DNA from: Planctomycetota bacterium
GTDB taxonomy: Bacteria > Planctomycetota > Planctomycetia > Pirellulales > Lacipirellulaceae
Assembly (NCBI GenBank): GCA_024278955.1
Contig: JAJRSE010000054.1
Coordinates: 1-60,345 of the forward strand
Direction: 5' to 3'
DNA: 60,345 nt
Part shown: piece by piece, positions 28,148-35,780 of the stretch
Position numbering within the stretch: position 1 is the stretch's first letter
Layout: the number at the start of each line of letters is the position of its first letter
Notes under the pieces: generated by a model
Told to the model about the DNA's origin: nothing
The model's input: only the letters and a program-made list of their open reading frames with translations
The model's database searches: none
Program-made: the position numbers and the translations under genes

Positions 28148-28358
28148 TGAGTGCGAATTTGGAAGTCGGAAAGCGAAATGATTGGGAGGTGAATTATCGC
28201 ATTTTGGGGGTGGCAATGCGAATGTCTTTTTTGGCCAGGCAGGCGAACTGCAAAGTCGATTTTTTTAGTAGCATAGCAAGGACGCCAAGAGATTCCTCGC
28301 CAATTCGAGCCTCCATGACTTTGCCTGCCTGATGGCCAACCGCTCGACGACAATAAGG

Positions 28359-28386
28359 AAGCCCAAGGATTGCAAACCCTGGGCTT
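28359..28386 (-). terminator. Probable terminator of the DUF1598 gene
   Basis: AAGCCCAAGG (28359-28368) pairs with CCCTGGGCTT (28377-28386) with one mismatch around an ATTGCAAA loop. The minus-strand U-run is short (CCTTATTG). The same loop sequence recurs in the terminator at 31622-31653. Confidence 0.5.
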
Positions 28387-28510
28387 GTCCGTCCGCTGAG
28401 GATTTTGAAATGTCGCACTTCGAGCAATTCCCAGGCGGGTGTTCCGCTCATAGCACGGTTGGACGCTAAAATGCCAGTGCGGTGACCGGAGCACGTCCGT
28501 GCGACACGCA

Positions 28511-30103
28511 CTAATCCCACCACCAGAGGTTTCCGCCGTTCCCTTCGGCTGTCTCGGGCAGTTGCTTTTTCACTTGCAACATGGCCGTATCTTTTGCCTT
28601 GCGTACCGCGAGCGACTTCTCGGTATCGAGCCAGACGCCGCCGCTGATTCCTGCCACGATGTGCCGGCCCTTGATTACCCGATGGTTGAGAACTGTTTCG
28701 ACCACGCGGGGAACTTTTTCGGTTGGCAATCTCAATTGACGGCTGTCGGCAAACCCTCTCGGCAACCAGCCAATCCGTTCGGCGAGCCCTTCTCGCTCGA
28801 TAATCGCAATGACCATCGAGAGGTCGAAAACATTACGTAGCTCACCGTAGAGCGGGTATCGCAGACAAATCGCCTCGAATTCCGACGTAAAAGACGAAGC
28901 AAAGCGGCGATTCAATTCATTCGATTGTCCTGTCGGCACCCGGCGACCCTGTTCTGCGAGCAGCTCATTCTCGCTCAAAACTTTGACGCCCTGCCCTCTC
29001 AAGCGAAAGAGAGTCCGCTCGGCATCGGTTTCTACAGGTTTGTAGTTCATCGCAAACCACCATCGCAAAATGGCCATCGGCGGAGGGCTTCCGTTTTTGT
29101 CTAACTGAACGGTGTCGAGATAACTAGCAACCCCGTCTACCGAGTCTGCGAGTCCCATGCCAATCAATTTCATGTGGTAGTCGGCTACCAGCAAAACTCT
29201 CGCAACGTGCGAGTTGGCGGCCATGCCAAAAAAATCAACCTCTTGTTGGCCAAGACTCTTGCGCAGCCCAGTAAGCCAAGCAGGGCGATGCCTTGAATCG
29301 ATCGGTTGAGAATTGGTTTCTCGCAGGTAGGCTTGTGTTTTCGCTAGCCCTGTTTGCCGCGGTGAAATTGAGCAACCGAAGGCCGAGGTTTTGTGAACTT
29401 GCCGACGCCGCCATAGCGTTAACAAATCGTCAAGCCTAACAACCGGCAACCCCGTTTCGACCGCGACAATTCGGCCGTCGGGCTCCACTTGCCAATCTCC
29501 CGCTGGCCCGGCGAGTACGAGATCTTCGGTTTCTGGATAGAGCATCAGATACTGGATGCGTTGCAGTCCGGCGAGAGTTAGCATCTCTTCTGTGAGCGGC
29601 AAATGTTGCCGTTGCCGCGCGGCAATCGCAGTTTCTAAGCGTCTTAGCGAAACGTAACGTAGGGGTGAGCTGCTACGAGTGTTCTTGTCTATTTTTTGTT
29701 TTTTAGCCGGAAGGGCCTTACGAACTGCAGCTTGGCTAACGTCCTGGGGAGAAAATCGCAAGGTTCCCTGAGGGTCGGCGTAGACGCCGTTGACGTCGAA
29801 CGGCAAAATCTGTCCTTCGCCCGTCCCGTTATCAGCCCAGGAATCAGCATCGACGGTCGATTGGATTAGGTCGATAAGCGAATCAAAATCGGCTTGAGCG
29901 GCCCCGCCAGAGTTTCCAAGTGAAGAACCTAGCGGCAAGTCGCTAGACACACGAGGTTGGCTCGTCTCCTGCTCGGACGGAAGGGTTCTCTCCTGTTGCT
30001 GGGCGTGCAACGTAGACATCACAAAAACGAACAGCAACGCCCCGAACGCAAATAGCTTTCCTGATCGAAAAAACGACGCTCTCTTTAGCTTCTCGCTCAT
30101 CAT
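28511..30103 (-). CDS. Exported DUF1598-type planctomycete protein
   Basis: About 530 residues. It starts at the ATG pair 30100-30103 after a GCGAGGC ribosome site, with a signal peptide (SGKLFAFGALLFVFVMSTLHAQ). At about residue 67 it carries DFDSLIDLIQSTV, then SWADNGTGEGQILPF, a motif also found in the secretin at 56058-59822. The central and C-terminal parts fit DUF1598: LRYVSLRRLE, QYLMLYPETEDLVLAGPAGDW, MGLADSVDGVASYLD and RWWFAMNYKP. The family is essentially planctomycete and its function is not known. It is probably periplasmic or envelope-associated. It is monocistronic, with a terminator after its stop. Confidence 0.75.
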   Translation of the reverse strand: MMSEKLKRASFFRSGKLFAFGALLFVFVMSTLHAQQQERTLPSEQETSQPRVSSDLPLGSSLGNSGGAAQADFDSLIDLIQSTVDADSWADNGTGEGQILPFDVNGVYADPQGTLRFSPQDVSQAAVRKALPAKKQKIDKNTRSSSPLRYVSLRRLETAIAARQRQHLPLTEEMLTLAGLQRIQYLMLYPETEDLVLAGPAGDWQVEPDGRIVAVETGLPVVRLDDLLTLWRRRQVHKTSAFGCSISPRQTGLAKTQAYLRETNSQPIDSRHRPAWLTGLRKSLGQQEVDFFGMAANSHVARVLLVADYHMKLIGMGLADSVDGVASYLDTVQLDKNGSPPPMAILRWWFAMNYKPVETDAERTLFRLRGQGVKVLSENELLAEQGRRVPTGQSNELNRRFASSFTSEFEAICLRYPLYGELRNVFDLSMVIAIIEREGLAERIGWLPRGFADSRQLRLPTEKVPRVVETVLNHRVIKGRHIVAGISGGVWLDTEKSLAVRKAKDTAMLQVKKQLPETAEGNGGNLWWWD

Positions 30104-30402
30104 ACTGCCTCGCTCTGTTCCAAAAAAAAAGAGGCCGCACTCGGCATGCGTGCTCGCCTGCAATAGAGGGATTATCGTTGAGCGCCGTTAAATTGTCTAG
30201 CTTGTGTGATAAACATTGGGGAACAGGCCAATGGAAGAAAAAGCGACGTCTCGGTAAATAGGGTTTGGCCTTGCTGGCTAATCCATTTGGAAAGAATTTA
30301 TTGATAGGATTTTCAGGATAAGGGTTTTGAAGAAAGATAGGTAACCGCTTACGACCGAAGCAGCTTGAAACTACGAAACAATGCGAAAGGATAAGCAAAA
30401 AC

Positions 30403-30482
30403 TCAACCACAACGACACGACGAACTCAACAAACACAGCAAGACTTTTACGTCGTGGCCGTTGTGTCGTCGTGGTTCACTTC
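30403..30482. repeat. Hairpin repeat of the GAACCACGACGA family, best copy
   Basis: AACCACAACGACACGACG (30405-30422) pairs with CGTTGTGTCGTCGTGGTT (30459-30476) with two mismatches over 18 bp. The element could form a long stem-loop of about 80 bases. Related to copies at 8824, 11714 and 18598. Confidence 0.75.
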
Positions 30483-30526
30483 TTCAGAGCCGTGAACGGC
30501 TACGAAAACAGAGACCCTCGATCGGC

Positions 30527-30590
30527 TGATCCCGTCCATCTTGTTTTATCCTGTCAAAAAAAACGCTTTAAGGGAATTGTTCGACAAGGC
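30527..30590. repeat. Dispersed intergenic repeat, copy 2
   Basis: Matches 168-232 over nearly its whole length (TGATCCCGTCCATC, TGTTTTATCCTGTCAAAA, AATTGTTCGACAAGGC). Confidence 0.75.
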
Positions 30591-30611
30591 CATCACATTC
30601 TGTAATAGCAT

Positions 30612-30648
30612 AAAAAAACGACCCTCTGCCGAGGTGGCAGAGGGTCGT
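30612..30648 (-). terminator. Rho-independent terminator of the cysteine-rich protein gene
   Basis: Perfect 13-bp stem ACGACCCTCTGCC (30618-30630) / GGCAGAGGGTCGT (30636-30648) with a 5-base loop. The A-run at 30612-30618 gives a minus-strand U-tract. It lies 55 bases past the stop of the gene ending at 30703. Confidence 0.9.
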
Positions 30649-30702
30649 TGGTTTTGCTTACGTCTTGGGGCTCAAGGCCCCATTCGCTATTGCTAAGCTT
30701 GC

Positions 30703-31215
30703 TCAGCCAGCGCAACCACAGGAAGGCTCGCAGCAGCTATCGGCAACTCCACAGCTTGGCTCGCAGCAGCTGCTCTTGCAGCACTTACGGGCAGCTCGGC
30801 GAGCGCGAATTCGATCGCACAGGCTTGGCTTGCAGCAAGAAGGTGCACAGCAGCTATCGGCAACTCCGCAGGAAGGCTCGCAGCAGCTATCGGCAACTCC
30901 ACAGGAAGGCTCGCAGCAGCTGTCAGCAGCTCCACAGGATGGCTCGCAGCAGCTGCTTTTGCAGCACTTGCGGGCAGCGCGACGGGCTCGCAACTTGGCC
31001 AGGAGGCCACATCGTGGTTTCTTGCAGCAGCTGTCGCAAGGATCGCAGCAGCTATCGGCAACTCCACAGCTGGGCTCACAACAGTTGTCAGCAGCTCCAC
31101 AGCTTGGCTCGCAACAGTTGCCCATCATGCCGAAGAATGCGTTGGCATTCGAGGCACTGCTCAGGACAATAGCGACACTCAAACCGATCGTCGACAGAAG
31201 AAGGTGATTTTTCAT
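30703..31215 (-). CDS. Exported, extremely cysteine-rich repeat protein
   Basis: 170 residues with a signal peptide (MKNHLLLSTIGLSVAIVLSS, then NANA). The ATG at 31215 has AAGGAG upstream. The mature part has about 37 cysteines, arranged in seven copies of CCEPSCG, mostly joined by [AV]AD[SN], plus variants CCDPC and CCAPSCC. A larger module, RARRAARKCCKSSCCEPSCG, occurs twice, showing internal duplication. Arg/Lys clusters separate the cysteine blocks. There is no haem CxxCH motif. It could be a disulfide-cross-linked envelope protein or a metal binder; both are inference. It has its own terminator. I know of no characterised homologue. Confidence 0.8.
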   Translation of the reverse strand: MKNHLLLSTIGLSVAIVLSSASNANAFFGMMGNCCEPSCGAADNCCEPSCGVADSCCDPCDSCCKKPRCGLLAKLRARRAARKCCKSSCCEPSCGAADSCCEPSCGVADSCCEPSCGVADSCCAPSCCKPSLCDRIRARRAARKCCKSSCCEPSCGVADSCCEPSCGCAG

Positions 31216-31684
31216 AGGGAGGACTCCTTTGGAAGGGGGGGGGAAACACTTTCGCCGCGGTTCTCTCGTGTTGCGTCTCGCTCGCACTTGTTAGGGGGTT
31301 GTGCCGACGCGAATTCTTAACGCTTCTCACGAAATACGGTTGCGACTAACTCTACTTTTGTTATCAAGCGGTATCGTCGATTCTCGCTCCGCACCTTGAC
31401 GAGATCCGGCAAATTGTCGACCCCGTTGGGGTTCCCTAGTACGGCAGCAATGCTCGTACCGATTACTCCGGTTTCCATTGGTTTTGCCACTTCCACATGC
31501 AACGGATGTGCCGATTCCGATGCTTTCGCACCTGCTGCGCCTGTGCGATTTGGTCGCGATTAGCAAGTATCTCTGGGCCCAAGAGTCTCGAAGTCGGAAC
31601 GCTCACGTAGAAACCCGTAAACAAAGCCCTGGAATTGCAATCCCAGGGCTTTGTTCTGCGTATTGTTTGACGTCGAAATCGGAG
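31216..31684. other. Spacer upstream of the cysteine-rich gene
   Basis: About 470 bases. A minus-strand frame at 31317-31502 (61 codons, ending VATVFREKR) looks slightly protein-like but has no ribosome site and no recognised relatives, so it is not called. The pgk-like gene terminator is at 31622-31653. Confidence 0.4.
31622..31653 (-). terminator. Terminator of the PGK-like operon
   Basis: Perfect 11-bp stem CAAAGCCCTGG (31622-31632) / CCAGGGCTTTG (31643-31653), loop AATTGCAATC. It lies 32 bases beyond the stop of the PGK-like gene. The U-run (TTTGTTTACGGGTTT on the minus strand) is interrupted. Confidence 0.7.
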
Positions 31685-33085
31685 CTACACCTTGGCGACG
31701 CCTTTTTGGGCCGCGGCCCGTAGGGCTGCCAGATACGGTACGGGGTCGCCTCCCAGGGCGTTGAGCACGGTGCCGCCGGCGGTGAAAACGTGGGTCACCC
31801 AATCGGCTTGGCCGTATCGTTCGAGCGCCTTGCCGCCCTCGCCGCCGCCGACGTAGACCTCGGTGCCGGCTTCGGTCATCCGCTTGAGCTGCGAAACAAA
31901 CCGCTTGGTGCCGGCTTCAAACTTCGGGTCTTCAAACATTCCAAAGACCCCGTTATGGAAGGCGACCGCCCCGGGTTTGGCGTCGGCCAGAAATGCACCG
32001 ACCCGCTCTTCAAATAATTCGCTCGACTTGGGGCCAATATCGAATTGTTGTTGGTTTGGCTCCAACTGGTCGACGATCGAACCATCTTCAATCACTGAAT
32101 CCACGGGCACGACAAACTCGATCCCCTTGCTCCGCCCATCCTCAACCATCTGCTTGGCCTGCTCGATACGCTCGGCCGGAATGTAGTACGGCTTGTCGGC
32201 ATGGGAAGGATCTTCGGCGAGCCCCAAGCAGCAGGGCTTGCCGTCGAGTTCGCCAATGGCTTTTTTCAGCGCCATCGCCAAAGAGCCCGCGGCAAAAACG
32301 TGGCGGATGGTGCCTCGGTTGATCATGACCTCAAGGTCGTCGAGCTTGTCGATTTTCAAACCACTAAACACGACCAACTCGGTAGCCAAGCAACGGCGCA
32401 TCGGGCCCTCGAATTCGCTGGCTTCGTATCGTCCGATCGCTACGCGGTCCATCGCCGCTGGGACAACCGTGCTCGAAGCGTCCATGCTGCCTGCTGAAAG
32501 GGCTTCGTGAACGTAAATTCGAGCGATTTTCTCGGCAAACTCATTGGCAAACTTGGCCAGACGGTCGGCAAGCTGTGGCAGGTCGGCGGGAGTCGCTTTC
32601 CAAAGTGCCCGCTCGATGTCGTACTGACGAGTGTTCTCTAGCATCAAAACCGCCCCTGGCTCGGCGGCTTCGATTTGCTCGCAAACCGAAGCCGAAATGG
32701 TCATCGTCTCTTCCTCCAGCCAGTCGGTGAGCAGCGTGACTTTAACTTCCAAGATCTCGCCCAAACGAGCCGCGACCTTATCGAGCGAGCCTTCCGGCTT
32801 GCGGCCGATATGCCCGAAGACAATCTGCTTCCAGCCGCGTTCTCTGCCGTAATTCAACGTGTCGACCATCGACCGCAGACGGATGTCTCCCTCGCCGATT
32901 TTAGAACCTGGCTTCGCGTCGACATCGCCGCGTATCGCAACCGCGGTACCCGAGGGCACATCGGCCAAGGAATCGAGCCTTGGTACGGCTTCTAAATAGT
33001 CGACCAACTCAAGCTCCGGAGCCGCCGCACGCCCGGCTAGCATATTTTCGCACCAGGCGGTCATCTGTTGTGGTGAAATCGTCAT
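31685..33085 (-). CDS. Divergent phosphoglycerate kinase homologue
   Basis: 466 residues, longer than the usual ~395-415. The C-terminal nucleotide-binding half is clearly PGK: KIDKLDDLEVMI, HNGVFGMFEDPKFEAGTK, VYVGGGEGGKALERYG (about residue 412) and VFTAGGTVLNALGG. The N-terminal half keeps GHIGRKPEGSLDK (about residue 87) and LENTRQYD, but the canonical RVDFNVP is RGDVDAKP and the substrate-binding HRAHSST region reads SMDASSTV, losing the usual His/Arg. Activity on 3-phosphoglycerate is therefore uncertain. AGAGG precedes the ATG by nine bases. It follows the redoxin lipoprotein gene by only 26 bases, so the two form an operon ending at the 31622-31653 terminator. Confidence 0.8.
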   Translation of the reverse strand: MTISPQQMTAWCENMLAGRAAAPELELVDYLEAVPRLDSLADVPSGTAVAIRGDVDAKPGSKIGEGDIRLRSMVDTLNYGRERGWKQIVFGHIGRKPEGSLDKVAARLGEILEVKVTLLTDWLEEETMTISASVCEQIEAAEPGAVLMLENTRQYDIERALWKATPADLPQLADRLAKFANEFAEKIARIYVHEALSAGSMDASSTVVPAAMDRVAIGRYEASEFEGPMRRCLATELVVFSGLKIDKLDDLEVMINRGTIRHVFAAGSLAMALKKAIGELDGKPCCLGLAEDPSHADKPYYIPAERIEQAKQMVEDGRSKGIEFVVPVDSVIEDGSIVDQLEPNQQQFDIGPKSSELFEERVGAFLADAKPGAVAFHNGVFGMFEDPKFEAGTKRFVSQLKRMTEAGTEVYVGGGEGGKALERYGQADWVTHVFTAGGTVLNALGGDPVPYLAALRAAAQKGVAKV

Positions 33086-33111
33086 CGTAGTTTTCCTCTT
33101 GCAAGCAGAAA

Positions 33112-33870
33112 TTAAGGTTCAATCGCCGGCTGAATTGCCCAGGCGGTTAGATTTTTTGCCGTGGCAACCCACAGCGTTGGTTTTTCCTCTTGGTAACTCA
33201 CCGCGAGCCCCGTCAAGGTTTCTCCGTAGTTAAACTGGTCGATCAATTTGCCTGCCTCAGAAAGCCAGTGGATCGACCCGTCGGCTGCGGCAACCATCCA
33301 TGCGGTTTGATTTTTGGCAAGCTGTATGGACTGGATACGTGGCACCTGTTCGGTGTATTCTCCGCGAGGCAACTCATACTGCCAGAGTACTTTGCCTTTG
33401 GCGTTGAAGCCGACGATCTGGTATTGCCCAATCTGGCGGACGGACAGGCCGCAAAAGCTGACGCTCGATCCGTCTGCCGCTTCGGCAACGCCGACCGCCA
33501 TGAGAGCATTGCCTGCCACGTAGAGCTCATGCGACGACTTGCCCTTAGCCGTAAGCTGCATCACGGTGCCCCGAGTGCTGGTACACCAAATTTTCCGGTT
33601 CGATTCTTGATCCAACGGGCCACGGACAATCTGTAACACATGGCCAAGACGCCGGTTGGACCAGAGCCGGCGGCCATCGAGGGTTCCGCCTTGTATGCCG
33701 AGCCCTCCCCAATAGCCGACATGCATAACGAGCTGGCCCGATCCTGCGATATCGGCCAAAAGCACCTCGCCAATTCCCGAATGAGGTTCGTCGGGAAAAG
33801 AAAGCTTGGGCTCCCAATTCTGATCAAAACAAATACCTGCTGCCAACCGACACCGCTGGCCAAGTACCAA
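33112..33870 (-). CDS. C-terminal part of the redoxin lipoprotein, displaced by a frameshift
   Basis: This frame continues the protein encoded from 35558. After a one-base shift at the AAAA run 33826-33829, the sequence reads FDQNWEPKLSFPDEPHSGIG and then a beta-propeller-like series (DGRRLWSNRR, AKGKVLWQYELP, DGSIHWLSEAGKLI, TLWVATAKNLTAW) resembling PQQ or WD-type repeats. The open frame begins upstream of the junction, but the first ~15 residues are out-of-frame sequence, and there is no independent ribosome site. Thus it is not a separate gene but about 235 C-terminal residues of the upstream one. Confidence 0.75.
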   Translation of the reverse strand: MVLGQRCRLAAGICFDQNWEPKLSFPDEPHSGIGEVLLADIAGSGQLVMHVGYWGGLGIQGGTLDGRRLWSNRRLGHVLQIVRGPLDQESNRKIWCTSTRGTVMQLTAKGKSSHELYVAGNALMAVGVAEAADGSSVSFCGLSVRQIGQYQIVGFNAKGKVLWQYELPRGEYTEQVPRIQSIQLAKNQTAWMVAAADGSIHWLSEAGKLIDQFNYGETLTGLAVSYQEEKPTLWVATAKNLTAWAIQPAIEP

Positions 33871-35558
33871 CGCAGCCCCTCGCCATCGAGGGCGGTGCGC
33901 AAAAATCCGTTTCGCTGTTCCGGATGCTCTGGCAGTGCGTGCCGGCCCAATACCTTGCCCGTTGGATCCATTTCAACGATTTCGGATCCCGCGTCGAGCA
34001 CGAGGATACGAAGCTCTCCTTCGATCGCCAGCACATCGCCGGGTTGCTTTAGCTCTTCGGGCGAACTTTGCCACACTTGTTCTAGCTGAAGATGTTCGGG
34101 CAATTTTTGCGGAGGCACCTCGGGTCGCGATACTTTGATCTCGACCCTCGAATCTTTGATCGTTGCTGCGTCGAGCGTTCGTTCATATTCTTTCAACTGT
34201 TCTTCATGCCGAGCAATTGCAGCTGCCGCAAGGTCTTTGCCGTCCACCAGTTTTTGAATTTCGGCCGTCAACGAGGCGGGATCGGAATGCAACCCTCGGT
34301 GAAACATCTGCAAACGCCCATCTCCGCTGAGCAACACCAAAGTCGGGGTCACTCGCACGTTCAGCTTCTCGTAGCTCAGCCCCTCAATGTCTCGCAAGAC
34401 CGGCATTTCGCCGCCCCAGGCAAGCAAAGTCTTTGCGACATTGCCGCTCGATATCCGAGCGGGATCGGTGCTGACTGCGTAGAAAGCAACTTGATCGTTG
34501 CCCTTGAAGTGTTTGTAAACTTGGTCAAGCAGTGGAGTCTGCGACCGACAAGGCGGACAGTGGGTATGCCAAAAGTCGAACACCACTACCTTGCCGGCAA
34601 AGGTTTCTTTGTTGACTTCCTTGCCCTCTAAAGTGGTGAACATGAAGTCGTCGACAGGCTCGCCCATATCGGGCGAAGGCCCAGGCGGGGCAGGGGGGAC
34701 AAATCGTCGGACTCGTCTTGCTTGCTCGGGTATCTCAAGTTCAAAAGCCGCCCCTTCGATCTCAGCGTCTACCACGCAATCGTCAAAATCGACGTAGATC
34801 GAAATACGGCTGAACCGATCGTTCGGGTCGAGCATCTTCCGTTCTGTTTCGATCGGCAACTCCATTCGACGCAACAAATAGCTTTGGGTGTCGATCCATA
34901 AAACTCGCTTGCCTGCTGGGTTCGACAGACTGACACGAAAACAATTGTCTTCGCCCAATTTTTTCTCCCCGAGCAGCTTCGGATTGCTATCTTCCGGAAA
35001 TACCGCTCGCTCGGCTTCGTCGGTCAAAAGCATGAGCAGCGGTGGGTTGAGATTTTCTAGCGAAACACCAAGAATTGCGGCACGCATCTCGGGTTCGGGA
35101 ATAAAATTCTCGGGCGTCAAAGCGAGCGGGGCCAATGCCTCGTGAATCTGATCGGGCACGCTGCTCGCGGCAGACCGTACGTGGGTTCCGTTGGAAGCAA
35201 CCTCGTAGTTCTGCTCGGTTGCTGGGTTCGCAGACGCTTCTTGAAATCGGAAACGAATTCGGTTGGGACGCTCGTAAGCCAACGACATCTGAAAGAAAGG
35301 GGTCTCCCGTTCAATCCCGTCTTCCCGAAGAACAATGCTTCGTACATACCTAGAATTGGCGGTGTAGGACTTTGCCCCGCGGTAGACAGCCTGCATCTTT
35401 TCAAGCAACTCGGTCGCCGAGTCGCCTCCCGAGGTGGTTGGCGTCGCGGGAGCAGAAGCATCTGGCGAGCCACTGCAACCAAGCAGTAGTGCCAACCCGA
35501 GTGTGGCCCCGCACAAATAAGTGTTGAAAATTTGAGACAAGCGTAAATTGGCGGCCAT
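33561..35558 (-). CDS. TlpA/redoxin-domain lipoprotein, N-terminal part (frameshifted gene)
   Basis: Start at the ATG 35558, giving a lipoprotein signal with lipobox LLLGC (Cys28). Residues 45-290 resemble a LolA/DUF2092-like outer-membrane lipoprotein fold (LLEKMQAVYRGAKSYTANSRY, LWIDTQSYLLRRMELP). Residues 305-450 are a TlpA/thioredoxin-like domain with the redox motif HCPPC (about 334), VFDFWHTH and a cis-Pro region VRVTPTLVLL. From about residue 510 a propeller-like part begins (LAIEGELRILVLDAG). The frame then breaks at 33826-33829; beyond this its ~90 residues are nonsense and the true C-terminus is in 33112-33825. The intact protein would be about 815 residues, exported and anchored. 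It is probably a disulfide or redox protein. Operon with the PGK-like gene. Confidence 0.8.
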   Translation of the reverse strand: MAANLRLSQIFNTYLCGATLGLALLLGCSGSPDASAPATPTTSGGDSATELLEKMQAVYRGAKSYTANSRYVRSIVLREDGIERETPFFQMSLAYERPNRIRFRFQEASANPATEQNYEVASNGTHVRSAASSVPDQIHEALAPLALTPENFIPEPEMRAAILGVSLENLNPPLLMLLTDEAERAVFPEDSNPKLLGEKKLGEDNCFRVSLSNPAGKRVLWIDTQSYLLRRMELPIETERKMLDPNDRFSRISIYVDFDDCVVDAEIEGAAFELEIPEQARRVRRFVPPAPPGPSPDMGEPVDDFMFTTLEGKEVNKETFAGKVVVFDFWHTHCPPCRSQTPLLDQVYKHFKGNDQVAFYAVSTDPARISSGNVAKTLLAWGGEMPVLRDIEGLSYEKLNVRVTPTLVLLSGDGRLQMFHRGLHSDPASLTAEIQKLVDGKDLAAAAIARHEEQLKEYERTLDAATIKDSRVEIKVSRPEVPPQKLPEHLQLEQVWQSSPEELKQPGDVLAIEGELRILVLDAGSEIVEMDPTGKVLGRHALPEHPEQRNGFLRTALDGEGLRWYLASGVGWQQVFVLIRIGSPSFLFPTNLIRELARCFWPISQDRASSLCMSAIGEGSAYKAEPSMAAGSGPTGVLAMCYRLSVARWIKNRTGKFGVPALGAP

Positions 35559-35656
35559 CAGAGACTCATGTTTTTTGTGGAGGGGAGGGCGGCACACGAC
35601 GGAAAGACATATTCAAAATCCAGCACTTGACCAAGACGTCTCGCACTGCGCCAATG

Positions 35657-35681
35657 CTAGTGCTTTGAGACAAAGCACTAG
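35657..35681. repeat. Collapsed MITE-like palindrome
   Basis: CTAGTGCTTTG (35657-35667), AGA, CAAAGCACTAG (35671-35681): a perfect 11-bp inverted repeat with a 3-base loop. The arms equal the terminal repeats of the element at 22561-22665 with nothing in between. Confidence 0.7.
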
Positions 35682-35780
35682 GAATTCTCAAAAATAACAG
35701 ATGCCCCTCGGGCGGCAAAGCCCGGGAAATTTACGCCGAGTAGCCGCCGGCCTGTTGGAAGATAGAAAAACTCGGAATCT

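Larger units (their letters stand above)
27584..28510. other. Spacer with orphan terminator and GGGACAAAAT cluster
   Basis: About 930 bases without a convincing gene. It contains a plus-strand terminator with no plus-strand gene before it (27782-27820), a cluster of five GGGACAAAAT-type motifs (27987-28147), a common intergenic repeat AGGACGCCAAGAGATTCCTC near 28278-28300, and the DUF1598 gene terminator (28359-28386). Short frames on the minus strand overlap these repeats and were not called. Confidence 0.55.
30104..30702. other. Repeat-bearing spacer upstream of the DUF1598 gene
   Basis: About 600 bases without a gene. It holds a reversed relative of the CCTGTTTTATCCTGTCAAAA repeat (about 30300-30325), the best copy of the AACCACGACGA hairpin (30403-30482), the second 65-base repeat (30527-30590) and a terminator (30612-30648). 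Confidence 0.6.

Noticed and set aside
28194..28523. 109-codon minus-strand frame after the DUF1598 gene
   Set aside because: It contains the terminator stem and an intergenic repeat (AGGACGCCAAGAGATTCCTC); not protein-like.
30665..31207. 180-codon plus-strand frame rich in AAxxEGSQQLS repeats
   Set aside because: It is the reverse side of the cysteine-repeat gene. The minus frame has a signal peptide, a ribosome site and a terminator; the plus frame has none.
31317..31502. 61-codon minus-strand frame ending VATVFREKR
   Set aside because: Weakly protein-like but without a ribosome site, recognised domain or clear context. Left uncalled.
33820..33835. Programmed -1 ribosomal frameshifting at the redoxin gene
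   Set aside because: The sequence TTTGTTTTGAT does not give tandem slippery pairing and no downstream stem or upstream Shine-Dalgarno stimulator was evident. An indel is more likely.
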